In this document: positions 45,453 to 57,039 of the stretch, piece after piece
Numbering within the stretch: the stretch's first letter is position 1
Layout of the letters: each line of letters starts with the position of its first letter
DNA from: Hanleya hanleyi
Lineage: Eukaryota; Mollusca; Polyplacophora; Lepidopleurida; Hanleyidae
Assembly: GCA_036873755.1 (NCBI GenBank)
Contig: JAVTVY010036892.1
Coordinates: 95,873-159,872 of the forward strand
Reading direction: 5' to 3'
Length of the DNA: 64,000 nucleotides
Notes under the pieces: model-generated
Seen by the model: the letters and a program-made list of their open reading frames with translations, nothing else
Database searches by the model: none
Told to the model about the DNA's origin: nothing
Translations under genes and position numbers: made by a program

Positions 45453-48400
45453 GTTAGTTCATCTAGGCCTAATAGATCTATCAAGGATCTATGCACTACA
45501 ATATTGTTAAATGTTTTCATGTACAAATACATGTGTTCAGTTGTCTCTCGTGTATGTGTATATCGCTAATAAGCCAAGTCAGAATTAGCGGCTGCCATGA
45601 CAGTACACCGGAGACAAAGGGTGTAAAATATCACAAACCAGCTGTGACGGCAGGTAACTCCAACCTCACTCAGGCTGGTTAAAATTAATTCATAGATTTC
45701 CCGTTCAGCATCATTTTTGAGATCTGGCGTTAGCCAGAGGCTCTCTAGAATGCTGTAGGGAAATGGACAATTGTGCAAACCGACTCACGGGATAGCCTTA
45801 CGCTGCATGAAAGTAGTTCCACAGAGATGAGTTTTGGGGATCCTTAGTGGTTGAAAGGCTTTTGTATGTCTATATTTAGTCACTAATAGTCACGTGGCAT
45901 ATATTTGATCCCTTATCTGCATTAAATATTACTCTGTTCATTGTTTTCCCACAAAATATGAGATTAATACGCCCTAAAGTATGGCAGACTGGTATCGTCA
46001 CTTTACCAAAGCTTGGACTCTGCTGAGAAAATTATACAGTTTAGCTGGTTAGGTGTATATGTGAGAGATGAGCTACCATAGTAGCCAACCTGGCCACCAT
46101 TGTCTCATTATCACCTTTGCAGGCCACTGTTTGCTTTTCTCACAAGAGCAAACTGTAACATATCTTATAATCTTTTCCTATCTTGCACTCCACCAGTCAA
46201 CCTGTGGGATATCCAGAAAGTGTAATACATGTCTTGTCTTATCCTAACTTGTGACATAACCATCATCAACCTTGATGTCCAGCCCTTCTCGCTCACAACA
46301 CTAAATCAATCTCTATTTACCCCTAGGTATAATCTCTCTTATTTACCCCTAGGTACATGTATGTTCTGTACAAACTGACCTTTATTCCCTTGTGGATATT
46401 TAGGCCTTGACTTCATTCCACTGGCCCCTTTTTCCGTCGAATTCTCAACAGGTCAGTTTGCAGTTTCAACGCAACACCAACAATACCATGTTAAAGAAGG
46501 TATCATATTGCTTTCTTTATGCTGGTTAAATTAACATGGTGGTCATGGTGTTCATCTGGAATCTCGAACTGACGTATTAGAGGAATTATGTATCAAGATA
46601 AAGAGCAAAATTCAGCTATTTTGGTTGAGTCAAGGTTGGATGAGCACCTACTGTAGTGTCTAATTGGACGGAAATTAATTGGGTACATGTAACACATGGT
46701 TAGCGTAACATGTGCAACTTCCCTCATTATAGGACTACCTTTCATCGTTCCCACAGATCAATTTCACATAAACTACGATAAAAGTAACTCCGAAATGGAA
46801 GTCATTGTGATATAATATTCTATATTTTGGCTTCCATTTTCGGAGTTACTTTTATCCTAGGACTGCTTTTCTTTGGTATGTTCAACTTCATTATGTCGGT
46901 ACCTTTTAAGAAGGGCCGTTCGCGCCATAAATCCAAACGTTTAATAAATTTAAACGTTTAACTTGCATCAACCAATCAGATGTCATGAATTGACATTTGG
47001 AAGACCTTTCCTGTCCAAAAGCAAACGTTTGCTGTTGTAACGTCCAATAATTTAGACGTTTCCTGTCAAAAGGCAAACGTCTCCAATAGTAATATTCGAG
47101 ACTTTTAAACGTTTCCGGTTTAAGGGAAATCGTTACCGGTTGTGACCATCCAGTCAGATTTTTTTATTGCTGCCGCATATGTTCAAACCTCAACATCAAC
47201 ACATGTCCACTGGCAAAACGTTTCCGCTATGTAGTCTGTTTGAACCAATCAAAATAACCCTTACAAATATTCGCGCATATTGTATTGCCCACCGTGCATC
47301 ATGTCCTGCGCAAACTGTCCCGGTGCCAAAGATATTCTCCAAAAGCTAATTTGTAAGAACGGTTTTCATTGGTTAAAATACACTACATACCGGAAACGTT
47401 TGCCAGTTGAGATTTGCACGTGTTGGTGTAGATGTTGGAATACACGTGGCCCAAATAAAAAATCTGATTGGACGATCACAACCGGAAACGTTATCCTTTT
47501 AACCGGAAACTTTTAAAAGATCGAATTTTTCTTCGTCTGAAGTCGCGAATTTACAACTGGAAACGTTTGCTTTTTAACAGGAAAATGTCAGTTCAGAACA
47601 TCTGATTGGTTGGTTCAAGTTTAAACGTTTAAACTTTTTAAAGCTTTACAATTTTTAAAAGTTTAAAGAGGTAAAAGCGTCATTTAAAAAATATTCAGCA
47701 AATAACATATTTCGATAAAAGTTATTCAGTAGTTGAAAGCAACTATGGTGAATGCGTTTCTGTGACCTCATTTTTTAATATCACGGGCATTGAAATCACA
47801 CTTCTGACATTCTCTGAAAAACGTAACAGCACCTGCACTTGGCTCCAGTGCCTGAGATGACGTCAGAAACGCGCACTGGCATTCCGAGCGTGATGCTTTG
47901 CAACGTCATACTCGATCTTAGAACTTTTATCGCACTGTGACGGCTTCTAATGTGACGTCATGGATACCTGATCACGTTATCCGACGTCATCTCAGTCATT
48001 TCTCATTTTCATGTTGTTCACTAGACCGAATTGAAGAATCTGACAATATTGATCCCTATATGAAATACGAGATTTCAATACTTGAAAATCTTTTGGCAAA
48101 TGTTGCAAGTGATCATGCTGTTCAGTTTACCCGAACAACTAAAATCACGCTACTACCTCTTTAAGAAGTTAAAACGTTCAAAGGATGCGTTTATGGCGCG
48201 AACGGCCCTTCATATACCTTGTCACAGGGTGTAACTTGTGATTGCGTTTTAGCCACATACATTCGTGCCTGGTGCCACCTGTGCCTAACTTGAAATTAAA
48301 TATATAATTGTGCGTTTATTTCATTACAAACTTATCCTCCAATAACCCAGCTACCAGTGGCCCGTGAGAATAAATCCCAAAACCTTGAATTGTTACGGGT

Positions 48401-51400
48401 GGATTTTTGTTATTCTATCAGGGATGATTTCCTGTCTTCACTATGTCTGTGGATACTCAAAATCAGCAATCATCTATTTTGAAAATGGGAACCCAGTTTC
48501 TCTTTCTCTATCTCCCACGTGGTATTTTTAGTTAAACAGTCTGGCGGAAAATAACACGAGCTGAATGACATGCTACACAAAACACACACCATGTATATTT
48601 CGTTGAAACTCTTATTATTAAATTTGTTAATTAGATAATGTTATATAAGAAATGAGGCTGAGCGATTTATGTCCATGATCGTGCTTTCGCAGAGCCGATT
48701 TGCCTACACGTCGAGGGATGATGGTAAATTTTGGGTGGTCAAGACAAAGACCATGGAAAGAGCGACATGCAATTTTAGCGGGATTGAAACCGTTTCTGAG
48801 AACCGTTATGGTACCATCCATACAGTATTGTCATTCAGTGATAAACTGTTTTGAATTTTGGAAAATATTTGAACAAATATAGGGTGAGTGAGTAAATATG
48901 ATTTAACGTCGCTTTCAACACTATTTCAGTCATATCACGACATTTGGTTCCTATTTGTTTTCACACCCGGAAACCACACAGGTAGGGTCCTATTCCTTTT
49001 CACACCGGGGAACTCTAATCAGATGTCATGAATTGACATTTGGAAGATCTTTCCTGTCCAAAAGCAAACGTTTGCTGTTGTAACGTCCAATAATTTAGAC
49101 GTTTCCTGTCAAAAGGCAAACGTCTCCAATAGTAATATTCGAGACTTTTAAACGTTTCCGGTTTAAGGGAAATCGTTACCGGTTGTGACCATCCAGTCAG
49201 ATTTTTTTATTGCTGCCGCATATGTTCAAACCTCAACATCAACACATGTCCACTGGCAAAACGTTTCCGCTATGTAGTCTGTTTGAACCAATCAAAATAA
49301 CCCTTACAAATATTCGCGCATATTGTATTGCCCACCGTGCATCATGTCCTGCGCAAATTGTCCCGGTGCCAAAGATATTCTCCAAAAGCTAATTTGTAAG
49401 AACGGTTTTCATTGGTTAAAATACACTACATACCGGAAACGTTTGCCAGTTGAGATTTGCACGTGTTGGTGTAGATGTTGGAATACACGTGGCCCAAATA
49501 AAAAATCTGATTGGACGATCACAACCGGAAACGTTATCCTTTTAACCGGAAACTTTTAAAAGATCGAATTTTTCTTCGTCTGAAGTCGCGAATTTACAAC
49601 TGGAAACGTTTGCTTTTTAACAGGAAAATGTCAGTTCAGAACATCTGATTGGTTGGTTCAAGTTTAAACGTTTAAACTTTTTAAAGCTTTACAATTTTTA
49701 AAAGTTTAAGAAGTTAAAACGTTCAAAGGACGCGTTTATGGCGCGAACGGCCCTTCATATACCTTGTCACAGGATGTAACTTGTGATTGCGTTTTAGCCA
49801 CATACATTCGTGCCTGGTGCCACCTGTGCCTAACTTGAAATTAAATATATAATTGTGCGTTTATTTCATTACAAACTTATCCCCCAATAACCCAGCTACC
49901 AGATCTCATTAAAGCCCATAGGCTCTAGTTGAAAAAAAAATATGGGCAGGGCGGGCATTTTTTTATTTTATTTTTTGGATAAAAAGTGGCCCGTGAGAAT
50001 AAATTCCAAAACCTTAAATTGTTACGGGTGGATTTTTGTTATTCTATCAGGGATGATTTCCTGTCTTCACTATGTCTGTGGATACTCAAAATCAGCAATC
50101 ATCTATTTTGAAAATGGGAACCCAGTTTCTCTTTCTCTATCTCCCACGTGGTATTTTTAGTTAAACAGTCTGGCGGAAAATAACACATGAGCTGAATGAC
50201 ATGCTACACAAAACACACTCCATGTATATTTCGTTGAAACTCTTATTATTAAATTTGTTAATTAGATAATGTTATATAAGAAATGAGGCTGAGCGATTTA
50301 TGTCAATGATCGTGCTTTCGCAGAGCCGATTTGCCTACACGTCGAGGGATGATGGTAAATTTTGGGTGGTCGAGACAAAGACCATGGAAAGAGCGACATG
50401 CAATTTTAGCGGGATTGAAACCGTTTCTGAGAACCGTTATGGTACCATCCATACAGTATTGTCATTCAGTGATAAACTGTTTGGAATTTTGGAAAATATT
50501 TGAACAAATATAGGGTGAGTGAGTAAATATGATTTAACGTCGCTTTCAACACTATTTCAGTCATATCACGACATTTGGTTCCTATTTGTTTTCACACCCG
50601 GAAACCACACAGGTAGGGTCCTATTCCTTTTCACACCGGGGAACTCTACCGGTGCCCCAGTTATGATATGATATGATATTTATTACGATCAATGTAGGAA
50701 TACAAAGACCAAGGGGAATATCTTCCCAACATGGTATTAAAACAATGGAAGTACACAGAATAAGTTAGTCACCTCTTACGACAAGATCTCTGAGAAGCTT
50801 AGGCCTATTCTTACCATGACCTTGAACAAATATATATATCAATTTGTGTATTTTCAATTCTGATTTATAACTTTGCAAATTTTAAATGCACACCCAAAGT
50901 CTGTTTTATTGAATTATCTGATTTGGCTTTTTCTGTCGTGGACACTGAACCAGGAATTGTGGAAAATGAATTAGAACACAGCTGAGTTGTACTATACAGA
51001 ATAGAAAAAAAAATTCTTTATTGTATGCTCATATTCCAAAGGGTTGACTTATACAGAGAGACAATAAACTGGCAATGTATGATGGCCTTGGTGACGATTT
51101 GACAATCTCGACATCAGACTCCAAACTATATGCATCGCCGGATGAATGTTGTAAACTGGTTTATTGAACAGAAAAATCATTTGGCTGGATCATCTGGATC
51201 TAGTTTCATTAAATTTTAGTGTACAATTATGGACACATCTACTTCTTGTTTTGCTGTAGTAGCTCGACTTGGGTCTCAGAGAGTCGACTCCAAAAATGAG
51301 GGGGGGGGGAAAAAAGTAAAAAATAAAATTTGGGGCAGGTGAATATTTGGGGGCGGGCAGTAATGCTAAACAGGAAAAAAAAATTAACCAGCCTTATAGT

Positions 51401-54341
51401 AATTTTGCAAAATTTTACAGATGGCAATCCAAAATCGACTCTCTCCAACAGCACCAAGTTGTTTTGACACTTATCTGGACTGAATAATTATAAACTATCA
51501 ATGCATATAAGTAATCAGAGCTCTGTCAGGTCGGCCATTTTATGTACCGATTTAGTTCACAACATTGTAATATTTCATTGGAATTGCACTGGAATGTATC
51601 AGTTTTACTTCAAAATAAGCCATAGTATGATAAATTGTCCATTTTCATATTATTTTCGCAGGAAAATGTTCGCAGCATTTACAATGCTGAATCTTTCTTC
51701 CGAGATTTGCCGGAGCTTCCAGGAGCTATTGAGGCAGCAAAGGAAATGGATAACATGGAAAAGTGAGCTTTAATTATGTATGATATTCATCCGGATTTAA
51801 AGTGTTGATTGGTCAAGCAATAACCAATACTTGAGCGATCATGAGCAATACCAATATAGTGCAACAGAAATTTGGTTTACATTGGCGCAGTAATCATTGC
51901 ACACTTTGAATACTTGTGACAATATACAAAGATCAACAGCATCCATGCCATTACTGCGGTATTGAATTGTGTTTTAAGACCTCAAATCCTTGAATCTACA
52001 CTTCACATATACCAGCAATTGAGTTACAGGCTCACAAGCCCTTTGATTTCTCAGTTAACATGTTGAACATCTGTGTGATCATAAACTGAACGAAATTTGA
52101 TTTCTCTTTCAGTGTGGATGTTTTCATTTGTACCAGTCCCCTTACAGAGTTTGAATACTGCGTTAAGGAGAAGGTAACAAGTTCTTATATAGATTAACAA
52201 GATCTTATCTAGATAGTGTAACAAAATCTTATCTATATAGTTTAACAAAACCTTATCTATATGGTTAAGAAGACCTTGTGTATATAGTTTAACAAGACGT
52301 TATCTATCAAGTTTAACAAGACCCTATCTATATAGTTTAACAAGATCTTACCTATAGAGTTTAACTAGGCCTAATCTATATAGTTTAACAAGACCTTATC
52401 TATAACGTTTAACAAGACATTATCTATAAAGTTTAACATTAACAAGACCTTATCTATAAAGTTTAACAAGACCTTATATAGTTTAACAAGACGGTTAGAC
52501 CTTATCTATATAGTTTAACAAGACCTCATCTGTATAGTTTAACACGACCATATCTATAAAGTTTAACAAGACCGTATCTTTATAGTTTAACACGATCTTG
52601 TCTATAAAGTTTAACAAGATCTTATCTATATAACAAGACCTTATCTTTATAGTTTAACAAGTCCTTATCTATATAGTTTCTACAATAGCTTATCTATATA
52701 GTTGAACACTACCAATATCTGTTTTGATTAACAAGACCTTATAAATCTATGTAGTTGAACATGACCATATATTTAGTTGAACATGACCATATATTTTAAC
52801 AAGACCTTATCTATATATAGTTTAATGAGGTCTTATATATACTGATTATTTACCATAATTTTCTGCAACTTGGACAGTCACATTTCACCTTAGTTCTTCT
52901 TTTTATATTGGTGTCTAGTTCCAGTGGGTTGCTGAACACCTAGGAGGGGACTGGCTGGATAAACTGATCATTGCCAAAGATAAAACTATGGTCAACGGAC
53001 ACATTCTTATTGATGACCGACCCAACATCCGAGGTATGCTCACTGGAGGCCCAGCAAACTCCTCTATGCATGCATCTCAGTTCCTTGACCATCCATTTCC
53101 ATGTGCTCGGGAGCATGGACCAGAAATCCTGGCGCTCGCCGGATCCAGTTATTGCATTCGTGAAGTATTTCACTGCTGAGGACAAACTTCTGTGGAGTCA
53201 CACCAGTTGTCCCCCGAAGTCCGTTCTGCCTTTACACCAAGGGACCATAAACATCACTCTCCATGCAATGGGACATTGGCATCGCTTCGGTATAAGCGAC
53301 ACATGAATGGCAGCCTTATCCCCTCCTAGATGTTAATGGAGAAGAACAGACGCCATGACAATTTAGCCCGAAGTCTTCGGCTATTTCCATCGACAACATT
53401 TGGGTCAAGCGGATCCACATATACTCCAGATATTGGTGGAAATTTGTCCGAGCGCATGAAACTTTGTACACGGGTGAGGAATATTTCAAGAGCATAAGGA
53501 TTTCTGTTTCATTCAAAGGAAATTGACCCCGAGCACACGGAAATCGATGGATGGACAAGGTACTGAGGTGCGTTCATGCTGCAGGAGTTTGCTAGCCCTG
53601 CATAAAAGCCTTTGATCAATGTCAAATGAAATTTTTAAATATGTTTATGTACCACAGTACGGTGTAATTTTGTCAATTTCTATTGATCTGTTTATCACTT
53701 ACATAAGATACTCGCAAACTGAGGATTTATTATTCACAAATTCTTTAAAAAAAGAAAGAAATAAAAAATATACCGGTATCGAGTTTACACTGAGTATGCC
53801 TATACCCTATTATAATAATAAGGTAAAAGATTGGAAACTCTTTTTCGCTCTCGACCGAAACAAAATCTTGAAACCCACCTGCCTGACAAAGTTCGGTATG
53901 GTTGTTTTTGTGAATATATCCATATTCTCTTAAGTCATCTGGTGACCCAGACATGATTTTCAGACTCTGTAGTTAATATTACAACTGCACACTTATGATC
54001 ATTCATTGGCTGAAATTCTATATGTGACTTTCCCACGATCACATGGAGAAATTCAGCCAATGAATGAAAGTTGAGACTATTCAAACACACACGATATTTA
54101 GATATCTTTACAGACAGTAAAGAAAATAAAAACGACACATCAAATTGGTTTTGTTCATATAATATTTAATGATGTTCATATTGTACTCTTTGTAGGCGTC
54201 CTGAAGAAACCTAGCTGGGATCATGTGGTGTTTTCAGCATGTCACAACATGAAAACGAATATATATGGAAAAACTAGACTGAATAATTGGACAGACGGGG
54301 AATGGAGAACATTATTGGAAGATTACAAGAAACGTATATGA
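45129..54341 (+). CDS. 5'(3')-deoxyribonucleotidase, five exons, complete
   Basis: A HAD-superfamily phosphatase that removes phosphate from deoxyribonucleoside monophosphates such as dUMP and dTMP, protecting cells or mitochondria from excess dNTPs (NT5C/NT5M family). Exons 45129-45452, 51662-51762, 52113-52173, 52919-53033 and 54196-54341 join in phase with GT-AG junctions to 248 codons plus TGA. Landmarks: the nucleophile motif DMDMVLADFE (D60, D62), the ICTSPL motif (T149, S150), KDKT (K182-T185) and LIDDRP (D194, D195). The family motif is DMDGVLADFE; here Gly is replaced by Met63. The first ATG gives a basic, acid-poor 36-residue leader that looks like a mitochondrial presequence. An internal ATG at 45237 would give 212 residues, close to cytosolic NT5C (201). 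Which human paralogue it is closer to cannot be settled by eye, so no symbol is given. Confidence 0.93.
46777..46856. repeat. 80 bp hairpin in intron 1
   Basis: gataaaagtaactccgaaa...tggaag pairs with cttcca...tttcggagttacttttatc over about 25 bp, with one unpaired A and a 29 bp loop. A small foldback element is likely. Confidence 0.8.
46911..48210. mobile_element. 1.3 kb foldback transposon with long TIRs
   Basis: The ends AAGGGCCGTTCGCGCCATAAA and TTTATGGCGCGAACGGCCCTT are perfect over 21 bp. Much of the interior is itself an imperfect inverted repeat centred near 47320 (aaacgtttccg.tatgtagt / actacata.cggaaacgttt; aaccggaaac / gtttccggtt). TACCTTTT (46900-46907) and TACCTTGT (48215-48222) may be a worn 8-bp target duplication. 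A 494 bp MITE is nested in its right part. Opposing frames here (47167-47349, 47280-47516) come from the palindrome. Confidence 0.85.
46974..49016 (+). repeat. Tandem duplication in intron 1, copy A (2043 bp)
   Basis: Copy A starts at 'aatcagatgtcatgaatt' and ends 'cacaccggggaactcta'. Copy B begins at the next base with the same start word and ends with the same end word. Identity is very high over shared parts (for example 47167-47349 against 49210-49392 differs by one base). Copy A alone carries the MITE at 47667-48160. Confidence 0.93.
47667..48160. mobile_element. 494 bp MITE with TTAA duplication and a matching empty site
   Basis: The ends AGAGGTAAAAGCGTCATT and (reverse-complemented) AGAGGTAGTAGCGTGATT differ at 3 of 18. 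TTAA lies at 47663-47666 and 48161-48164. In copy B of the tandem duplication the same place reads 'aaagtttaagaagttaaaac' with a single TTAA and no insert, an exact empty site. Frame 47937-48164 is not a gene. Confidence 0.95.
49017..50648 (+). repeat. Tandem duplication in intron 1, copy B (1632 bp)
   Basis: Copy B lacks the 494 bp MITE plus one TTAA, and has an extra A/T-rich stretch at about 49902-49987 ('ctcattaaagcccatagg...') absent from copy A. It lacks the left 63 bp of the foldback transposon, so the duplication breakpoint lies inside that element. Confidence 0.92.
50649..51661. other. Distal part of nucleotidase intron 1
   Basis: It holds a SINE-like 'gtcacctcttacgacaagatc' block (about 50768-50790, minus sense) and 'tatgatatgatatgata' simple sequence (50665-50685). 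The rest is unique A/T-rich intron. The intron ends in 'tattttcgcag' before exon 2. Confidence 0.55.
51662..51762 (+). CDS. Deoxyribonucleotidase exon 2 (codons 109-142)
   Basis: Encodes ENVRSIYNAESFFRDLPELP and then GAIEAAKEMDNME, the cap-domain region of the family (compare 'VYEAPGFFLDLEPIPGALDA'). The donor is gtgagc. Phase 0 in, phase 2 out. Confidence 0.92.
52113..52173 (+). CDS. Deoxyribonucleotidase exon 3 (codons 142-162)
   Basis: Encodes (N)VDVFICTSPLTEFEYCVKEK with the HAD motif II Thr/Ser in ICTSPL. The acceptor is ctctttcag; the donor gtaaca is weak (no G at +5). Confidence 0.92.
52174..52850 (+). repeat. ~24 bp minisatellite in nucleotidase intron 3
   Basis: About 28 degenerate units of 'aagaccttatctatatagtttaac' start at the splice donor of exon 3 and fill almost the whole 745 bp intron. 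The first unit overlaps the donor ('gtaacaagttcttatata'). Confidence 0.88.
52919..53033 (+). CDS. Deoxyribonucleotidase exon 4 (codons 163-201)
   Basis: Encodes FQWVAEHLGGDWLDKLIIAK and then DKTMVNGHILIDDRPNIRG, with the catalytic Lys and the DD of motif IV. The acceptor is ttggtgtctag and the donor gtatgc. Phase 0 in, phase 1 out. Confidence 0.93.
53038..53605. mobile_element. Foldback element in nucleotidase intron 4
   Basis: 'cccagcaaactcct' ... 'catctcagttccttgaccat' ... 'atgtgctcggg' (53049-53115) is inverted at 53530-53603 ('ccccgagcacacgg', 'ggacaaggtactgaggtg', 'aggagtttgctag') with some divergence. It begins only a few bases after the exon 4 donor. Overlapping opposite frames (52971-53306, 52940-53185) result from this. 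Confidence 0.7.
53999..54067. repeat. Small hairpin in intron 4
   Basis: tcattcattggctgaaatt pairs with aattcagccaatgaatga (one unpaired base), with a loop of about 30 bp containing 'cccacgatcacatgg'. Confidence 0.7.
54196..54341 (+). CDS. Deoxyribonucleotidase exon 5 (codons 201-248 and stop)
   Basis: Encodes (G)VLKKPSWDHVVFSACHNMK and then TNIYGKTRLNNWTDGEWRTL, ending LEDYKKRI. The 'PSWDHVVFSACHN' and 'LNNWTDGEWR' blocks match the family C-terminus ('PSWEHILFTCCHN', 'LSWSDNWREIL'). The acceptor is ctctttgtag; the stop is TGA at 54339-54341. Confidence 0.94.
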
Positions 54342-54414
54342 GAGAATTCTCAGTTATGTTAGTTTAAGCAGATACATTGTCCCAATTATACATCGTAATC
54401 ACATTTATATACGG

Positions 54415-54870
54415 TAATGCCCCTAATAATTCGATCACTGGAAAGGCAGCAAAAATGGCATATATATCTGGCAATATTTTTCATGGCACCAGCTACAAAG
54501 TGTCATATTTTGTCATTATATGGCTTTTCTTCAATTTGAATGAAGAATTGGAATCTTACTTTTTCTCTGTCTTTGAATAACAGAGTTGAAAAGTGAACTT
54601 CCTGTGATTGAAGTATTAGGGGAATTCCCGTATCCTACAATAAATCGTCTAATAATTCAACCACAGGAAATAAAATTTTCAGTCTTAAAATTGGGGGTAG
54701 GTAAATTAATGAGAACATGGAATTGACAATATTGTTGTAAATCCTGCAAAAAAAATTTGATGATTTCTTTGTCATGTTAATGATTTTAGAGGGTGATCAA
54801 ATTTCATTAGAACGACTGATTGACTTTCATTTAACAAATTGGCGGTGGTCGAATTTTATTAGGGCGGTTG
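54415..54870 (-). repeat. MITE-like repeat downstream of the nucleotidase
   Basis: Terminal words 'cccctaataattcgatcac' and 'attagggcggttgaattatta' face each other. Internal 'agtgaacttcctgtgattga' matches the end of 16035-16320 and 29750-29995. It is probably a composite of two related copies. Confidence 0.55.
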
Positions 54871-55448
54871 AATTATTACATGATTTACTATTTTATATGT
54901 TTGTAGAGAATTGTGGCGATATGGGGAATTTCAATGAGAAAATTTATGAGGTACACAACAGGTATCCACTTGTCTCGTTATAACATTGTTCATTATAAAG
55001 AACGTTTCAGTATAGCATGGTCACTGTTGTGTCCTCCAATATATATATGTGCAATATGAATGCTGCTGCTGCTATGAAAACTCCCTATAGTGTGACTCAC
55101 CAATAGTGCGGTCAATATTTTGTTCCCAGCTTCAGTGTTATAATAAGGGACAATTGTACAAAGAGTTATCACACGTCCGCTTTAATTCCAGAATCAATCT
55201 TTTGAAATTTCACATATGTACATCATATACAGTATATTTTATATCAGTTTTAGTGAGTTATTGCTACAATGTATAGATTGGGGTACGGTAATTTATGAAG
55301 CCTGATCAACTTCCACTTGGTGTCAGATTTGACATTTGTTCGATATTTCAGGGAACAGTTTTATATAATTGTTATATTTACATATATATAGGCTTTTATG
55401 TGTGGTAAATATTATATTCGAAGAAAGTTCAGACAATCTCAAAATGAT

Positions 55449-55533
55449 AACTAGTTTCACTGCTTTCAGCAGTTTTTCAAAACGTCACAATAAACCACGC
55501 TTTGAAAAACTGCTGAAAGCAGTGAAACTAGTT
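55449..55533. repeat. Perfect 33-bp-arm hairpin with 19-nt loop
   Basis: The left arm 55449-55481 begins aactagtttcactgctttca; the right arm 55501-55533 is its exact complement and ends tgaaagcagtgaaactagtt. It lies about 1.1 kb downstream of the nucleotidase stop codon. No wider TIR or target duplication was seen. Confidence 0.92.
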
Positions 55534-56664
55534 AGCGAAAAATTTGTCTGTAATTGATGTTAATCTTATTCGAGCTGTACCCCAATGCGCAAGAGCAGCC
55601 AACTGTGACACAGGGCTGTCCGAGGTAATTTATAAACTGTGAGGTCAACAGGATAAATCAATCACATTTTTAGGCCACTGAAACCATTTTCAATGTGTTA
55701 CACAGTATATAGTACATGTAAATTTGTTCGACACGTCAAATTCATCACGTGTTCGGATTATTGAAGAGATAACCGTATACTTATTGAAACTGTCATCTCC
55801 ACATTTTCATATGCATATTTCGGTAGTTCTCAATTTTAATCATCTCCTCTCACTTCCATGTACTAATATTCATGAATGCTATGTTTTGTAATATTTACAC
55901 ATATAATATCCAACTTGAATGCTCACTATTGAGACAAATGTTATACTTTTATATGTCATAATTGAACAGCTCAGTCTCATACATCAAACACATGATGAAA
56001 TAAAATGTAAGAAAGTAAAACAGATGGAGCTAGTGTTTGGTTGTTGTCCAATTGTACACAAACAAAAATGTTTCTATCATCAAACTTTAATGAGCAAAAT
56101 ATGGCCACTGCCTGGGATATTACCAAACTGATAAAAGCTTGTTTAACAAATCCATACAACTTACCCTATTTCTTCTAATTATTCAGACAGCAAAAGTTAA
56201 CTTCAGGCATCTGCAGAAATTTCTGCTATAAACAATTTACAAATTTCACTGGGTATCTTTTCAGTTCTTGGGATAAATAACATATCCATGCCACAGTATT
56301 TAGCCTCAGTTGACTTGAAGATGCTTTTATTCTGCTTCTAAGTCTAAAAATGCTGTTCGAAAAAGTAGAAGAAATATATAACGGTACATTTAACAGAAGT
56401 AAATGAGATGATAATAGTGCAACGATTTTGCAATTTTGCGATTTTGGTGTAAGACCTCCAATTGAAAAGGTTACATCCCGGACCAAAGACTGACAATACA
56501 ACTTGCAGCAGATCCTTTGTCAGTTTCATTTTGAGAGTCCTACATGAAATCGTTATCAATGATTTATAAAAATATACTTAACAAAGCACCTGCTGCAGGT
56601 TGTATTGTCTGTGTTTTGTTCACGTCCTGGTGATATTACACAGAAGCCTGGTTCATATCAATCC

Positions 56665-56841
56665 TACAGTGAAACCTGTAAATCCACCAAGATTGAAACA
56701 AGATTATAGTGTCGGTTTGACAGGATTCTGGTTCATCACGATTCAAAATCCATTAAATTTAAGTATTGGGACCCAAGATAATGTCGGTATTTAGAGGTTG
56801 GTCGGTATACCCAGGTGTTTGTATTCACCGGTTTCACTGTA
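56665..56841. mobile_element. Mariner-like MITE, 177 bp
   Basis: TACAGTGAAACCTGT on the left, and TACAGTGAAACCGGT when the right end is reverse-complemented, bounded by TA. Interior words (attatagtgtcggtttgaca, ggattctggttc) match the MITE at 17615-17796 in inverted orientation. Confidence 0.8.
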
Positions 56842-57039
56842 TACATATGTATTCTGCTTTCAACAAAAAGCTCTTCCAAAAGTGTCATACCATGATCGAA
56901 ATACCCTGGGGAATCATAAAATCAATGTTCCTCTATTGAGAAATTTCAAATTGAACATGAAGTCGTGCCGGTGTACAAAACATAATACAAAATTTACTAC
57001 ATAGCAAATACGAGATGGTACAGGTTCATGTATATATGG

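Noticed and set aside
47167..49559. Duplicated 60- and 78-codon frames as a small gene pair
   Set aside because: They lie in the palindromic interior of a foldback transposon inside a tandem duplication. Identity reflects the duplication and not selection.
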